This document shows positions 1 through 6,690 of a DNA stretch of 33,575 nucleotides, piece after piece. The stretch covers positions 1-33,575 of the IMG/VR virus record IMGVR_UViG_3300020020_000117; one strand, given 5' to 3'. Positions within the stretch are counted from its first letter, which is position 1; every line of letters starts with the position of its first letter. Under the pieces are notes generated by a model that ran no database searches, was not told the DNA's origin, and saw nothing but the letters and a program-made list of their open reading frames with translations. A program made the translations under genes and the position numbers. Source of the DNA: a virus.

Positions 1-99
1 CTGAAGTATAACCTTAGATTGATTTGGCATTTCAAGAAAAGTGCCTGTTTCGTCAGGATATAATTCCTTAGCTTTTTCTTCAATAGTAGTATTATCCAT
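1..99 (-). CDS. Small hypothetical protein, C-terminus beyond left edge
   Basis: Reading leftward from an ATG at 99, the frame stays open to the window edge (33 codons, starting MDNTTIEEKAKEL), so only the N-terminus is present. A clear AAGGAG ribosome-binding site lies 9 bases upstream, and the start overlaps the end of the preceding coiled-coil gene by 8 bases, which argues for translational coupling. The first residues (MDNT) match those of the protein encoded at 1199-1645, perhaps a hint of a shared N-terminal peptide, but this is short and may be chance. No function can be assigned from this fragment. Confidence 0.6.
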   Translation of the reverse strand, partial: MDNTTIEEKAKELYPDETGTFLEMPNQSKVILQ

Positions 100-496
100 G
101 ATTTACTTCTCCTTTCAGCCTTTCGTTCTCTGCTTTTAGTTCCTCTATTTGTTCAGATGCTAATTGTACTCCCTTTTGATATTCGTGTATGGTGTCAATG
201 GCACGATTTAGTTCTGCATCTTTCTCCTTTAATGAGGATTGAAGGGCGGTGATTTCATATAATTGTTTTGTCCTATCTGCATTGACTTTATCATACGAAT
301 CCATTAACCGTCTATTCTCCTTTTCCAATTCTTCCCGCCCATCGGTTGCAAGTTGGTAACCATATTCTGCGCCTTTTTTCCATTGTAGGGCTTGGCTCAT
401 TGGAATTACAACGTCCTTCATGTTTCTTAACTTTTTCACAAGAAGTTTATATTCATTTTCAATTGTAATTTCTGCGCCTTTCGGTATAGTTGACAT
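92..496 (-). CDS. Coiled-coil hypothetical protein
   Basis: A 134-residue protein, about two thirds of it heptad-like and rich in Glu, Lys, Leu and Arg (from about residue 50 to the end), so a long coiled coil is likely. There is no signal peptide or membrane segment. It lies in the leftward early-type operon and overlaps the next gene's start by 8 bases. Coiled-coil proteins of this size are common among phage early genes and rarely have a known role; no enzymatic motif is visible. Confidence 0.65.
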   Translation of the reverse strand: MSTIPKGAEITIENEYKLLVKKLRNMKDVVIPMSQALQWKKGAEYGYQLATDGREELEKENRRLMDSYDKVNADRTKQLYEITALQSSLKEKDAELNRAIDTIHEYQKGVQLASEQIEELKAENERLKGEVNHG

Positions 497-520
497 TGTT
501 TTTATTTCTGGTTTGAGGGG

Positions 521-793
521 TTATGTTTTTTGTTTCCGGTAATTCATAACATAATCTTTTGCCTTGTCTCTGTCATTTGTCCAATCTTCGCCCGTCCAAT
601 CGGATTGAACGCTGCCGTTTACTTTGTCAATCATTATGCAGATAAGCTCTTTTTGTCTTGCAGTATCTTCCTGTGTCATTGCGCTAAGAGAGGAACCAAT
701 TTCGCTATACTCTTTTAGGGCATCAAACGCTTCGGGGCTATTATTAAAATCCCATCCTTTTAATGTTCCCCATTTTAGAAGTAAGTAGTCCAT
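521..793 (-). CDS. Small acidic hypothetical protein
   Basis: A 90-residue soluble protein starting MDYLLLKWGTLKGWDF, with a helical acidic middle and a Trp/Asp-rich stretch near residue 65 (DWTGEDWTND). It is spaced 24 bases from the next gene and 12 bases from the previous one in the same leftward operon. The motif pattern is not one I recognise. The opposite strand has a 62-codon frame here, which I treat as a shadow because this frame fits the operon spacing. Confidence 0.6.
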   Translation of the reverse strand: MDYLLLKWGTLKGWDFNNSPEAFDALKEYSEIGSSLSAMTQEDTARQKELICIMIDKVNGSVQSDWTGEDWTNDRDKAKDYVMNYRKQKT

Positions 794-805
794 AATTTTT
801 ATTTT

Positions 806-1159
806 TTATCCCCCGAAAGGGTTTTGTTTAATTTGTTTGTCATCGGACGTGCTACTATCATCGTCTATTGCGACGCTCCGTTCAGGGTTCTGTTCGCTAT
901 TCAGCTTGAATTTAAACGGTTGAAACTTTTTAGAAATTGCAGCAAGAATCATTTCATCTGAATCGTCACCGCCAAACTGCAAACACTTTGGTTTCCCTTT
1001 TGGTGAACGTATGCTTGGCGGAAATCTGAATTTCGCATGACGATATTTCCACGAAGCACCATATTCATCATTTCTATACCTGTCACCTGAAGAATCAAAA
1101 CGCCATTTAGCAGCATGGTGAACATGATTAGTTATTATTATTTCTATAATTTCATTCAT
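806..1159 (-). CDS. Hypothetical protein with basic N-terminus and acidic tail
   Basis: A 117-residue protein. The first half is rich in His, Arg, Tyr and Trp (HVHHAAKWRF near residue 12; KYRHAKFRFPP near 38); the last 25 residues are Ser/Asp-rich and look disordered. No known domain is recognised. The basic and aromatic half could bind nucleic acid, but that is only composition. The stop codon sits in a short CCC-GAAA-GGG hairpin. It belongs to the leftward operon of small genes. Confidence 0.55.
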   Translation of the reverse strand: MNEIIEIIITNHVHHAAKWRFDSSGDRYRNDEYGASWKYRHAKFRFPPSIRSPKGKPKCLQFGGDDSDEMILAAISKKFQPFKFKLNSEQNPERSVAIDDDSSTSDDKQIKQNPFGG

Positions 1160-1178
1160 TTTCTGCTCAATAATTCCC

Positions 1179-1192
1179 CCGTCTAAAGACGG
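1179..1192 (-). other. Intergenic hairpin
   Basis: Perfect 5-bp stem CCGTC/GACGG with loop TAAA, in the 39-base gap between two leftward genes. There is no run of T on either strand after it, so it is not a convincing terminator; it may protect mRNA ends or affect translation of the downstream gene. Confidence 0.4.
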
Positions 1193-1198
1193 AAGCGG

Positions 1199-1645
1199 TT
1201 AGAGATTGTTTTCGGTTTTGAATTGCTGCCATTGTTTTTCATTGGTGTCGGGGTGATGGAGTGGGTAATATTGACTATCTATTCGCCTCCACCATAAACC
1301 CGTAATCAACCCCTTCAATCTTTCAACTTCCTTTTCTAATTCTACACAGGGAGTTTGTATCGGTATTGGGGTTGATTTTAATCGCTCCCATTTTATGTAC
1401 TCTTCTGGATGGATTTGACCAAGATTGAGTTTGCGGTACATTTCTTCAGCCGCTTCACATCTTTCTCTCCAATATTTATCATTAGAGGGAGTTTGTAGGG
1501 ATGCCTGATGAACCTTCCCTTTTGCAAATAATTCTGCCCCCTGATAAATAGCTTGCTTTTCTTCTTCAGTCATAAAATCCATATTGAAAAGGCCGTTGAA
1601 AAAATCTTCGGCTGTCATATCGGTTTGCGAAATAGTATTATCCAT
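1199..1645 (-). CDS. Hypothetical protein, acidic with central helix
   Basis: A 148-residue soluble protein. It has an acidic N-terminus (MTAEDFFNGLFNMDFM, residues 9-24), a middle containing KYWRERCEAAEEMYRKL (about 57-73) and a short coiled coil (about 100-112). The last third is rich in Trp, His and Gln. Proteins of this general form occur in small-gene clusters of Bacteroidota phages and have no known role. The stop is 2 bases from the start-side neighbour's end, and the start is 2 bases from the upstream gene, so cotranscription is likely. Confidence 0.6.
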   Translation of the reverse strand: MDNTISQTDMTAEDFFNGLFNMDFMTEEEKQAIYQGAELFAKGKVHQASLQTPSNDKYWRERCEAAEEMYRKLNLGQIHPEEYIKWERLKSTPIPIQTPCVELEKEVERLKGLITGLWWRRIDSQYYPLHHPDTNEKQWQQFKTENNL

Positions 1646-1647
1646 AA

Positions 1648-1893
1648 TTATTTATTTTTTTCATTCAATAATTCCCACTCAATCTGATCTAACGGTGGAT
1701 TGTACCTGTTATGCCCCGGTTTGCGCTGTTCCTGGTTCCTGAACTGCTCGCTGAACTGCTCCCATAACTTCCCGTAGTTTGGTAGGCGGTTGATTCGCTC
1801 GTAGGCTTCGTAGGGTTGGCCGTAATAATCCAGTTTAGTTACTTTAACGTGATCGGGTAGATGCCATCCTTCTGTTCTGGTTTGATCTTGCAT
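1648..1893 (-). CDS. Small hypothetical protein
   Basis: An 81-residue protein rich in Tyr, Gln, Glu and Asn with no membrane segment. The C-terminal half (WEQFSEQFRNQEQRKPGHN) is highly polar. No domain is recognised. It is nearly contiguous with the 1199-1645 gene. The annotation rests on operon context, tight packing and normal composition only. Confidence 0.55.
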   Translation of the reverse strand: MQDQTRTEGWHLPDHVKVTKLDYYGQPYEAYERINRLPNYGKLWEQFSEQFRNQEQRKPGHNRYNPPLDQIEWELLNEKNK

Positions 1894-1910
1894 AACTGTA
1901 ATTTTTATTA

Positions 1911-1944
1911 ACGTCCCCTACTCTCTTTCGATTTCGGGGAACGT
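1911..1944 (-). other. Interrupted inverted repeat between leftward genes
   Basis: ACGTCCCC at 1911-1918 faces GGGGAACGT at 1936-1944: 8 pairs with one bulged A around a 17-base loop. On the minus strand it is followed by an AT-rich run, so it could act as a weak terminator or processing site between the 1953-2183 and 1648-1893 genes. Confidence 0.35.
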
Positions 1945-1952
1945 AAACTATT

Positions 1953-2183
1953 TTATTTGTAGATTATTGCAAGTCTTTCATTTTGTTGGTTGCTAATCCA
2001 GATATGAGAACCGCCGCAACCTACTTTAATTCCTTTTGGTAAATGATAATCAATATACTCAACAAATGATTTTTTAGAGTTATCAAAATTATATCCTGTA
2101 AAATTTTCTGACATACAGATATAAGTAAATAATGATTGAATCATTTTGTCTTGGTTACTGTTTTTTTCAATTTGGAGTGTCAT
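1953..2183 (-). CDS. Small hypothetical protein
   Basis: A 76-residue protein with a possible compact alpha/beta fold: a helical N-terminal half (NSNQDKMIQSLFTYICMSE) followed by strand-like segments ending in SHIWISNQQNERLAIIYK. It contains two Cys but no metal-binding pattern. It has no recognised family. It is separated from the preceding 53-residue gene by about 97 bases of AT-rich DNA that may hold its own promoter (TATATTTAC at 2221-2213, a partial match to the Bacteroidota -7 box). Confidence 0.5.
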   Translation of the reverse strand: MTLQIEKNSNQDKMIQSLFTYICMSENFTGYNFDNSKKSFVEYIDYHLPKGIKVGCGGSHIWISNQQNERLAIIYK

Positions 2184-2280
2184 TTTGTTTACGTTTAATT
2201 GTGAATTGATATGTAAATATAGTAAAAGATTTGGAATTAAAAAGAATATTTTATTATATTTTTTAAATAATTATAACTTA

Positions 2281-2442
2281 CTAACACTCAAGCAGTTGTT
2301 TCATAGCTATTGTAGGGCTTTCGTACTTATCTATTATAAAATCCCAATCTTTACTTGTAAGATATACAGGCTTCGATACTACTTTATCAGACTTCTTTTT
2401 AGATTTACGACCACGTTTTTTAAGTTTCTTGATCTGCTCCAT
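2281..2442 (-). CDS. Small basic protein, possible ribbon-helix-helix DNA binder
   Basis: An open frame of 53 codons from ATG at 2442 to TAG at 2281. The first 24 residues are extremely basic (EQIKKLKKRGRKSKKKSDK), followed by a strand-helix-helix-like stretch: KPVYLTSKDWDFIIDKY, then ESPTIAMKQLLE. This layout resembles small RHH-type DNA-binding proteins, but the match is by pattern only. As the first gene of the leftward unit it would be well placed to regulate it. An overlapping plus-strand frame of 100 codons (2146-2448) is rejected as a low-complexity shadow. Confidence 0.5.
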   Translation of the reverse strand: MEQIKKLKKRGRKSKKKSDKVVSKPVYLTSKDWDFIIDKYESPTIAMKQLLEC

Positions 2443-2630
2443 GATTAATATTTTTTTTGTAAATATAAAATTTATTTTGAAAATAATTATAAAAATATTT
2501 TTTTATTTCAAATCTTTTATTACTTTTACTCCATGCTACATCTGATAAATCAAATTAATCACTTAACATTCTCCCGTCTCTGCACTCTTCTCAGGTGTAG
2601 CAACTTCATATTAGTGTTTGGGATGGGGGA
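2443..2630. promoter_or_regulatory. AT-rich divergent intergenic region
   Basis: About 188 bases with no gene, between the leftward small-gene unit and the rightward 2631 unit. The left half is extremely AT-rich with A and T runs. TATATTTAC at 2467-2459 (minus strand) occurs again upstream of the 1953-2183 gene and partly matches the Bacteroidota -7 box TAnnTTTG, but no good TTTG lies at the right distance. Promoters for both directions are expected here by layout; none can be placed firmly. Confidence 0.4.
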
Positions 2631-2876
2631 ATGTTTTATAAATATTATGTTATGAGTATGGACATTTATACAATAGCCGGTAAGAAAGTAGTTTACAACT
2701 TGCCAAATAACGGCAGAGCAGAAGATAAAGAAATGGCTGCTGATTATTTATCAGTTAATAGAGTTTATACAATTAAAGAAATGGTACTTGGTGATAATAT
2801 TAGCTACGTTAAGTTAAAAGAAGTTCCCGGTATGCAATTCAATTCAGTATTGTTCAGTAACTATATAAAACCATAA
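2631..2876 (+). CDS. Small conserved-type phage protein
   Basis: Up to 81 residues. The core resembles a widespread small phage protein with the layout KKVVY...DKEMAADYL...VYTI...VKLKEVPG...FNSVLF, a compact beta-rich domain of unknown function. In-frame ATGs also occur at 2652 and 2658; the resemblance begins near the MDIYTIAGKK segment, so the true start may be the later one, since GGGGGA upstream of 2631 is too close to serve that ATG well. It is the first gene of a short rightward unit. Confidence 0.55.
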   Translation: MFYKYYVMSMDIYTIAGKKVVYNLPNNGRAEDKEMAADYLSVNRVYTIKEMVLGDNISYVKLKEVPGMQFNSVLFSNYIKP

Positions 2877-2879
2877 TCA

Positions 2880-3005
2880 ATGATCTACCTCTTCATCACC
2901 TCCGTCATCATCAATATCCTTCTCGTTTCATGGATAGCTATAATAACTACGAAGCAGAGCAAGATAGAATCAGATTTCGATGAACATGATATTTATAATA
3001 ATTAA
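2880..3005 (+). CDS. Very small single-span membrane protein
   Basis: A 41-codon frame starting three bases after the previous stop. Residues 2-24 form one strongly hydrophobic helix (MIYLFITSVIINILLVSWIA), followed by a short charged tail with KQSKIESDFDEHD. This is a plausible small inner-membrane phage protein. It is tightly spaced between two genes on the same strand (12 bases to the next), which supports it. The role is unknown. Confidence 0.5.
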   Translation: MIYLFITSVIINILLVSWIAIITTKQSKIESDFDEHDIYNN

Positions 3006-3017
3006 AAACTATTTGAA

Positions 3018-3260
3018 ATGAAACAATCTATTGAAAAATGCTTAGCAGAATACACAACTAACGAGTTGATGCAATTTCATGCTAACCTCAATGCCTTATT
3101 TCTTTGTTGTACCGAAGATTTTAAATTGTTCCCTCTTTTGCTAAGAGTTCATTTCGCTTTGGCGCAAAGAAAAGAAGCTATTGTAAAAAAGTACTTAAAA
3201 GGAGTTGAAAAGATTCTTAACATACCCGTAGGATACGAAATATCATCACTTCATAATTAA
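3018..3260 (+). CDS. Small helical hypothetical protein
   Basis: An 80-residue, mostly helical protein (MKQSIEKCLAEYTTNELMQF at the start) with four Leu-rich helices and two adjacent Cys near residue 30. There is no recognised domain. It precedes the broken ATPase by 11 bases, so it was probably part of the same early operon with that recombination gene. Confidence 0.55.
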   Translation: MKQSIEKCLAEYTTNELMQFHANLNALFLCCTEDFKLFPLLLRVHFALAQRKEAIVKKYLKGVEKILNIPVGYEISSLHN

Positions 3261-3271
3261 AACAAATCTAT

Positions 3272-3367
3272 ATGCAATTAACTCGTGCAACCCGGAAGAA
3301 ATCAAAGCTACAGCTGAACCTATCCGGCCCGGCTGGTAGCGGGAAAACCTACTCAGCATGCCAATAG
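3272..3367 (+). pseudogene. 5' remnant of a P-loop (Sak4/RecA-like) ATPase gene
   Basis: ATG at 3272 opens 31 codons, then TAG. The peptide runs MQLTRATRKKSK, LQLNLSGP, AGSGKTYSACQ. The segment GPAGSGKT is an intact Walker A loop, and the N-terminus is typical of phage nucleotide-binding proteins of about 200-300 residues (Sak4-like recombination ATPases). Everything after Walker A is missing: no Walker B or other ATPase segment is found in the following bases on either strand. The HNH gene starts inside the last codons (3358). I infer that insertion and/or deletion destroyed the ATPase; a role for the short peptide itself cannot be excluded. Confidence 0.7.
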
Positions 3368-3732
3368 ACTATAAGGAATATCACCCAGAGTGGAAAACTA
3401 AGATCCGGCCTGATATACTTGATCGGGATAATAATTGTTGTAAGTTTTGCGGCGTAAAGAATCTCAGCATCATTCATAGAACTGGCAAAGGAATTAATGA
3501 TTGGGTATATTGGCCTGAAGGCATGGAAAGTGAAGCATGGACACTGGACGGGCTTAAGAGTACTAAGGTCGTTCTTACAATCGCTCACTTAGATCACGAC
3601 AAGACCAACAACGACTATGATAACCTTGCTGCCTTATGTCAGAAATGTCATTTAGGAATTGATCTAAAACATCACATGAAAAACGCAAGAGATACGAATG
3701 AGCGTAAAAAAAAATTAAGGAGGTTGTTTTAA
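3358..3732 (+). CDS. HNH endonuclease (probable free-standing homing endonuclease)
   Basis: A 124-residue protein with a full HNH fold. It has a first zinc pair CKFC (C28, C31), the core IAHLDHD (H77, H80) with Asn 89 in DYDNL, and the second zinc pair CQKCH (C94, C97). The N-terminus (PIDYKEYHPEWKTKIRPDIL) is that of complete stand-alone HNH proteins, so it is not itself truncated. The ATG lies within the last codons of the P-loop ATPase fragment. It is likely to cut phage or host DNA at a specific site and to have spread by homing. The HTH protein just downstream may be its separated DNA-binding module. Confidence 0.85.
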   Translation: MPIDYKEYHPEWKTKIRPDILDRDNNCCKFCGVKNLSIIHRTGKGINDWVYWPEGMESEAWTLDGLKSTKVVLTIAHLDHDKTNNDYDNLAALCQKCHLGIDLKHHMKNARDTNERKKKLRRLF

Positions 3733-3733
3733 T

Positions 3734-3916
3734 ATGCAACGGACTACCAGCCCCGAAATGATTGAGAAGATAAAGGCCGAACTACAAAAAAAGAAAAAGC
3801 AAGTAGATATTTCAAAAGAACTAAAGGTTAATATCAGCGTTGTTAATCGTGTTGCCAGGGGCCACCACAATCCAAAAAATGAGTACTTTTTTAACTGGAA
3901 AGACTTTAAGATTTGA
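3734..3916 (+). CDS. Small helix-turn-helix protein
   Basis: A 60-residue basic protein starting two bases after the HNH stop. Residues 20-45 (KKQVDISKELKVNISVVNRV) read as a helix-turn-helix of the kind found in recombinases and at the C-terminus of HNH homing endonucleases. It probably binds DNA, either as a partner of the HNH enzyme or as a small regulator. Its last 11 bases overlap the end of the oppositely oriented helicase gene, so the two transcription units converge here without a visible terminator. Confidence 0.6.
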   Translation: MQRTTSPEMIEKIKAELQKKKKQVDISKELKVNISVVNRVARGHHNPKNEYFFNWKDFKI

Positions 3917-5135
3917 TCTTCTTATAGTGTTGCGTTGTGAAGTCCTTTTTATTCTGCACCACCTTATATATCTGCTCCTCAATTCCCCCTTCAGTAAATA
4001 CCCAATACACCATCGCTGATTTCACCCGATCCTTTGTTTGTAGCCTTGCCCTGGCTTGCCAGTAACTCAAGGCGCTGAAGTCTATGTTATACATCACAAT
4101 GCAGTCTGCCGTACTAAGATCGGTTCCCTCCCGTCCTGATTGAAACTGTGAGATGAATACAGCATGGCCGGTTGAATTATTAAACTCCATAGGGTCGGTA
4201 AATACGTTGGGGTTAAATACCGCCCGCAACTGAGCCATCTCTGCAATATATTTATAGAACACAGCAATCCGCTTGCCATCAAATTTCTCTTTTATAAATT
4301 GTGCCTTACTATAATCAAATACAATAATATCACCGTCCTCCGTCTTGACAGTACCGCTACAAAGCTGGTGAACCTTACCCATCTCTTTAACCGCCGTATC
4401 ACCAAGAACAACCCCGCCGCCTCTTGTAGTAAATATTTTATCCCGCTTTAAAGTTTTAACAGCCCATGCAACTTTCTCTGACATGGGTACTTTTATTATC
4501 TCCTCTTCAACAAACGATTCAAAGCCCGCTTCCTCTTGAGTAAAGGTGATCATATACTTTTTAACATCGTTTAGCACCATATCTTGCTTGGTTGCTGAAT
4601 AATCGGCAATTTGCCTGTTATATAAATATTTAACCTTCGGTATGCCATAATCTTTGTGCCATTTATAAAATGTTGGGTACTCGGCCCAGGGGGAAAAAGA
4701 TGAAACCCAAAACTGGAAAAAGAATTGCGATAGTGTTTCCGGGGTTGGTGTACCTGATAAATATATTATGGGCTTGCCATCACATATTCTTTTTAAATTC
4801 TTTGTTCGTTCTGCTGGTAACGGGTATTGAGACAAACAATGACACTCATCCAAAATTATCAGATCCCATCCGGCCTCACATTTATGAAGCTGCTCATAAT
4901 TTATTACATACAAATCAAAGTCGGGCTTGCTTGCTTTAAAGTCTTTCTGGATGCTGCTTATCGCTTTTAACTTTGTAACAAACAGAACTCTCTTGGCCCC
5001 GTAAAGCAATGCTGTATGAAAAGCGGTTAATGTTTTTCCTGTTCTTACTTGCATACACAGGTATGCAATTTTATAAAGACAAAGGAGGTTGTGAGCCTCC
5101 TTTGCCAATCTTTCCTGGTAATCCCTTAAGATCAT
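3906..5135 (-). CDS. SNF2/DEAD-like superfamily 2 helicase
   Basis: A 409-residue SF2 helicase. Motif I is QVRTGKT (29-35), motif II is DECH (96-99), motif III is SGTP (127-130), motif V is GREGTDLS (334-341) and motif VI is QARARLQ (360-366). The RTGK form of Walker A and the compact length are typical of phage SNF2-like helicases used in replication or recombination. It overlaps the RecB-like nuclease gene by 4 bases, so helicase, nuclease and SSB-like protein probably form one leftward operon. ATP-driven DNA translocation or unwinding is expected; the exact substrate is unknown. Confidence 0.88.
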   Translation of the reverse strand: MILRDYQERLAKEAHNLLCLYKIAYLCMQVRTGKTLTAFHTALLYGAKRVLFVTKLKAISSIQKDFKASKPDFDLYVINYEQLHKCEAGWDLIILDECHCLSQYPLPAERTKNLKRICDGKPIIYLSGTPTPETLSQFFFQFWVSSFSPWAEYPTFYKWHKDYGIPKVKYLYNRQIADYSATKQDMVLNDVKKYMITFTQEEAGFESFVEEEIIKVPMSEKVAWAVKTLKRDKIFTTRGGGVVLGDTAVKEMGKVHQLCSGTVKTEDGDIIVFDYSKAQFIKEKFDGKRIAVFYKYIAEMAQLRAVFNPNVFTDPMEFNNSTGHAVFISQFQSGREGTDLSTADCIVMYNIDFSALSYWQARARLQTKDRVKSAMVYWVFTEGGIEEQIYKVVQNKKDFTTQHYKKIKS

Positions 5136-5869
5136 ACCGCTTTTATATGAGATAGGTTATAAGAAAACTGTTTCGGCTGCTCGTTCTCATGCTCTGCTAA
5201 CCACAATTTTTGAACCGCAGTAAATAACTCCCATTCCTTATCAGTATTATCTTTGATCACCATCTGCCAGCCAATGCCCTGATAGTCCCCTTTCTTGCCA
5301 TTGGTTCTTGTTTTAGCATTAAGCCAAAGGATCGCCACCCCATCAACTTCAATGCCCATATTAACAAATGCCGCTTGCCTGTATGCAGCAAGCTGTAACC
5401 AATAGTTATTATAAATGCCGTTGCTGGTTTTTATATCGACCAACAATTTTTTACCATCAATTACACCGATCCTGTCAAGTGTCCCGGCAAAACCAAGTTC
5501 CGGGCAAACTACTTGCTGCTCTATTAAATCATAAACAGGAGCAAATCGGTTGCTGAAGTCGGTATATTTTTCAAACATACTCCATTCCTCCATTGAATAT
5601 AATGGTTGCCCCGATTCGCCCAAAAGATCAATCTGTTCGCCTTTGTCATATCTATCCGTTAATTCATGTACCGTTGATCCCCTTCGGCCCGCCGCATCCC
5701 TGATCTCATCAGAGTTTTTACCGACCTCTTTCATCCATTGCAGCAAAGCAAATGGCTTAGGGTATGCTTCAAGCAACGTAGTTGCTGAAGGATAATATTT
5801 ACCGTTATCATCAACATAAAACCGAGCATCGGTAAATGTGATCTGGTTGTTTTTAATTTGTGTAAGCAT
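5132..5869 (-). CDS. PD-(D/E)XK exonuclease (RecB/Cas4-like)
   Basis: A 245-residue nuclease. A conserved His (H68 in RGSTVHEL) precedes GTLD (129-132, metal ligand D132), DIKTS (145-149, D145 and K147) and QLAAY (159-163), the full motif order of the PDDEXK_1/RecB family. It is likely a phage recombination exonuclease that resects DNA ends for annealing. It sits between the SSB-like protein and the helicase with 2-4 base spacing. The Sak4-like ATPase that often accompanies such nucleases is broken in this genome (3272-3367). Confidence 0.87.
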   Translation of the reverse strand: MLTQIKNNQITFTDARFYVDDNGKYYPSATTLLEAYPKPFALLQWMKEVGKNSDEIRDAAGRRGSTVHELTDRYDKGEQIDLLGESGQPLYSMEEWSMFEKYTDFSNRFAPVYDLIEQQVVCPELGFAGTLDRIGVIDGKKLLVDIKTSNGIYNNYWLQLAAYRQAAFVNMGIEVDGVAILWLNAKTRTNGKKGDYQGIGWQMVIKDNTDKEWELFTAVQKLWLAEHENEQPKQFSYNLSHIKAV

Positions 5870-5871
5870 AA

Positions 5872-6465
5872 TTAAAACGGAGCCTCCTCTGCCGGTTTAT
5901 CTTCGGTTGTTGCAATCCATTCTTTTGCCTGTGCTTCTAAAAACTCCATCATGTCCGAATCATCCCATGTTAATTTGCCTTTAATCTTTTGCTTTTTCAT
6001 TTCGGGCAAACCATTCGGATCTTCTTTAGTATAAGCGGGTGGAACTTTTGTCATACCGTTACCATCCTGATCTTGGTACATTGTAACGCCTGTGATTTTT
6101 TTAGCCGCATCCGCTTTGTCTTGCATTTCCCAGGGCATAAATCTAACTGGCTGGCCCTTCGTAATGTTTGGCAGCGCCTTTAAAAACGAAGATGAGTAAC
6201 GACCAGAGTATGGCATCTGTACCATATACTTTTCTTCACCATCTAAAAAAGTAATCTGCCATTGCTTACCGTAATCATTTTCCTTTGTTTCGATCTTCGA
6301 GATAATACCAGTAAGATCTTTGTAAAATTCTTCATGTACAATCTTACCGACCTTGTTAACCCTTTGCGCTGTTTCGGAAGTTGCTTCTTTGAATTGGCGC
6401 ACCAGCTTGCCATTTGCGACCGACAGGTAAATTATCCCCGCCCCTTCGCCTTTGTTAAGTGCCAT
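5872..6465 (-). CDS. Phage single-stranded DNA-binding protein (SSB-like)
   Basis: A 197-residue protein with a beta-rich, OB-fold-like body of about 20-140 and a disordered acidic tail ending DKPAEEAPF. Ending in acidic residues followed by Pro-Phe mirrors the C-terminal peptide by which bacterial SSBs recruit partner proteins. As first gene of the leftward operon ahead of the RecB-like nuclease and helicase, an SSB role is the best reading, though sequence similarity to cellular SSB is weak. Its transcription probably starts at the minus-strand promoter at 6507-6537, giving a leader of about 35 bases. Confidence 0.75.
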   Translation of the reverse strand: MALNKGEGAGIIYLSVANGKLVRQFKEATSETAQRVNKVGKIVHEEFYKDLTGIISKIETKENDYGKQWQITFLDGEEKYMVQMPYSGRYSSSFLKALPNITKGQPVRFMPWEMQDKADAAKKITGVTMYQDQDGNGMTKVPPAYTKEDPNGLPEMKKQKIKGKLTWDDSDMMEFLEAQAKEWIATTEDKPAEEAPF

Positions 6466-6496
6466 AATGTTTAAAATTTAAGTATTAAAAAATATA

Positions 6497-6527
6497 TTTG
6501 ACTATTCAAACATAATATATATATTTG
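6497..6527 (+). promoter_or_regulatory. Bacteroidota-type promoter (rightward)
   Basis: TTTG at 6497-6500, a 19-base spacer and TATATTTG at 6520-6527 form an exact match to the Bacteroidota sigma-ABfr consensus TTTG-N19-TAnnTTTG. Transcription would start near 6534, about 13 bases before the ATG at 6547. It overlaps the leftward promoter. Confidence 0.75.
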
Positions 6528-6537
6528 ATAAAACAAA
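6507..6537 (-). promoter_or_regulatory. Bacteroidota-type promoter (leftward)
   Basis: On the minus strand TTTG (6537-6534), a 19-base spacer and TATGTTTG (6514-6507) again match TTTG-N19-TAnnTTTG exactly. It would start transcription near 6500 and drive the SSB-like, nuclease and helicase genes. It shares 21 bases with the rightward promoter. Confidence 0.75.
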
Positions 6538-6546
6538 ATTTTTATT

Positions 6547-6690
6547 ATGCCACGAAAAAAGCTACTAAAAGCAGAGAAAAAGAAAGTTATCTGGATATTC
6601 GTTAAAAAGAAAAATCATGCAAAAGCTAAAGCTGCCGCCAAAGAAATCGAAAGAAAGTATAATTCAGAAGAAAATAAGATTGCAGTATGA
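6547..6690 (+). CDS. Small lysine-rich protein, uncertain
   Basis: A 47-codon frame starting 20 bases after the rightward -7 box, running MPRKKLLKAEKKKVIWIFV and then a Lys/Ala/Glu helix. It overlaps the 5' 74 bases of the VRR-NUC gene in another frame. The position just after a strong promoter and the strand-then-helix layout are in favour; the long overlap is against. If real, a small basic nucleic-acid-binding early protein is likely. Confidence 0.45.
   Translation: MPRKKLLKAEKKKVIWIFVKKKNHAKAKAAAKEIERKYNSEENKIAV

Noticed and set aside
2146-2448. 100-codon plus-strand frame rich in Phe, Tyr and Leu
   Set aside because: It lies opposite the basic 53-codon gene and AT-rich DNA; the composition reflects low-complexity T runs, not a protein.
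3272-3732. Intein or group I intron in the ATPase
   Set aside because: No second exon or C-terminal ATPase part is present, the frame ends in TAG after CQ, and no intein splicing blocks are seen; only an HNH gene follows.
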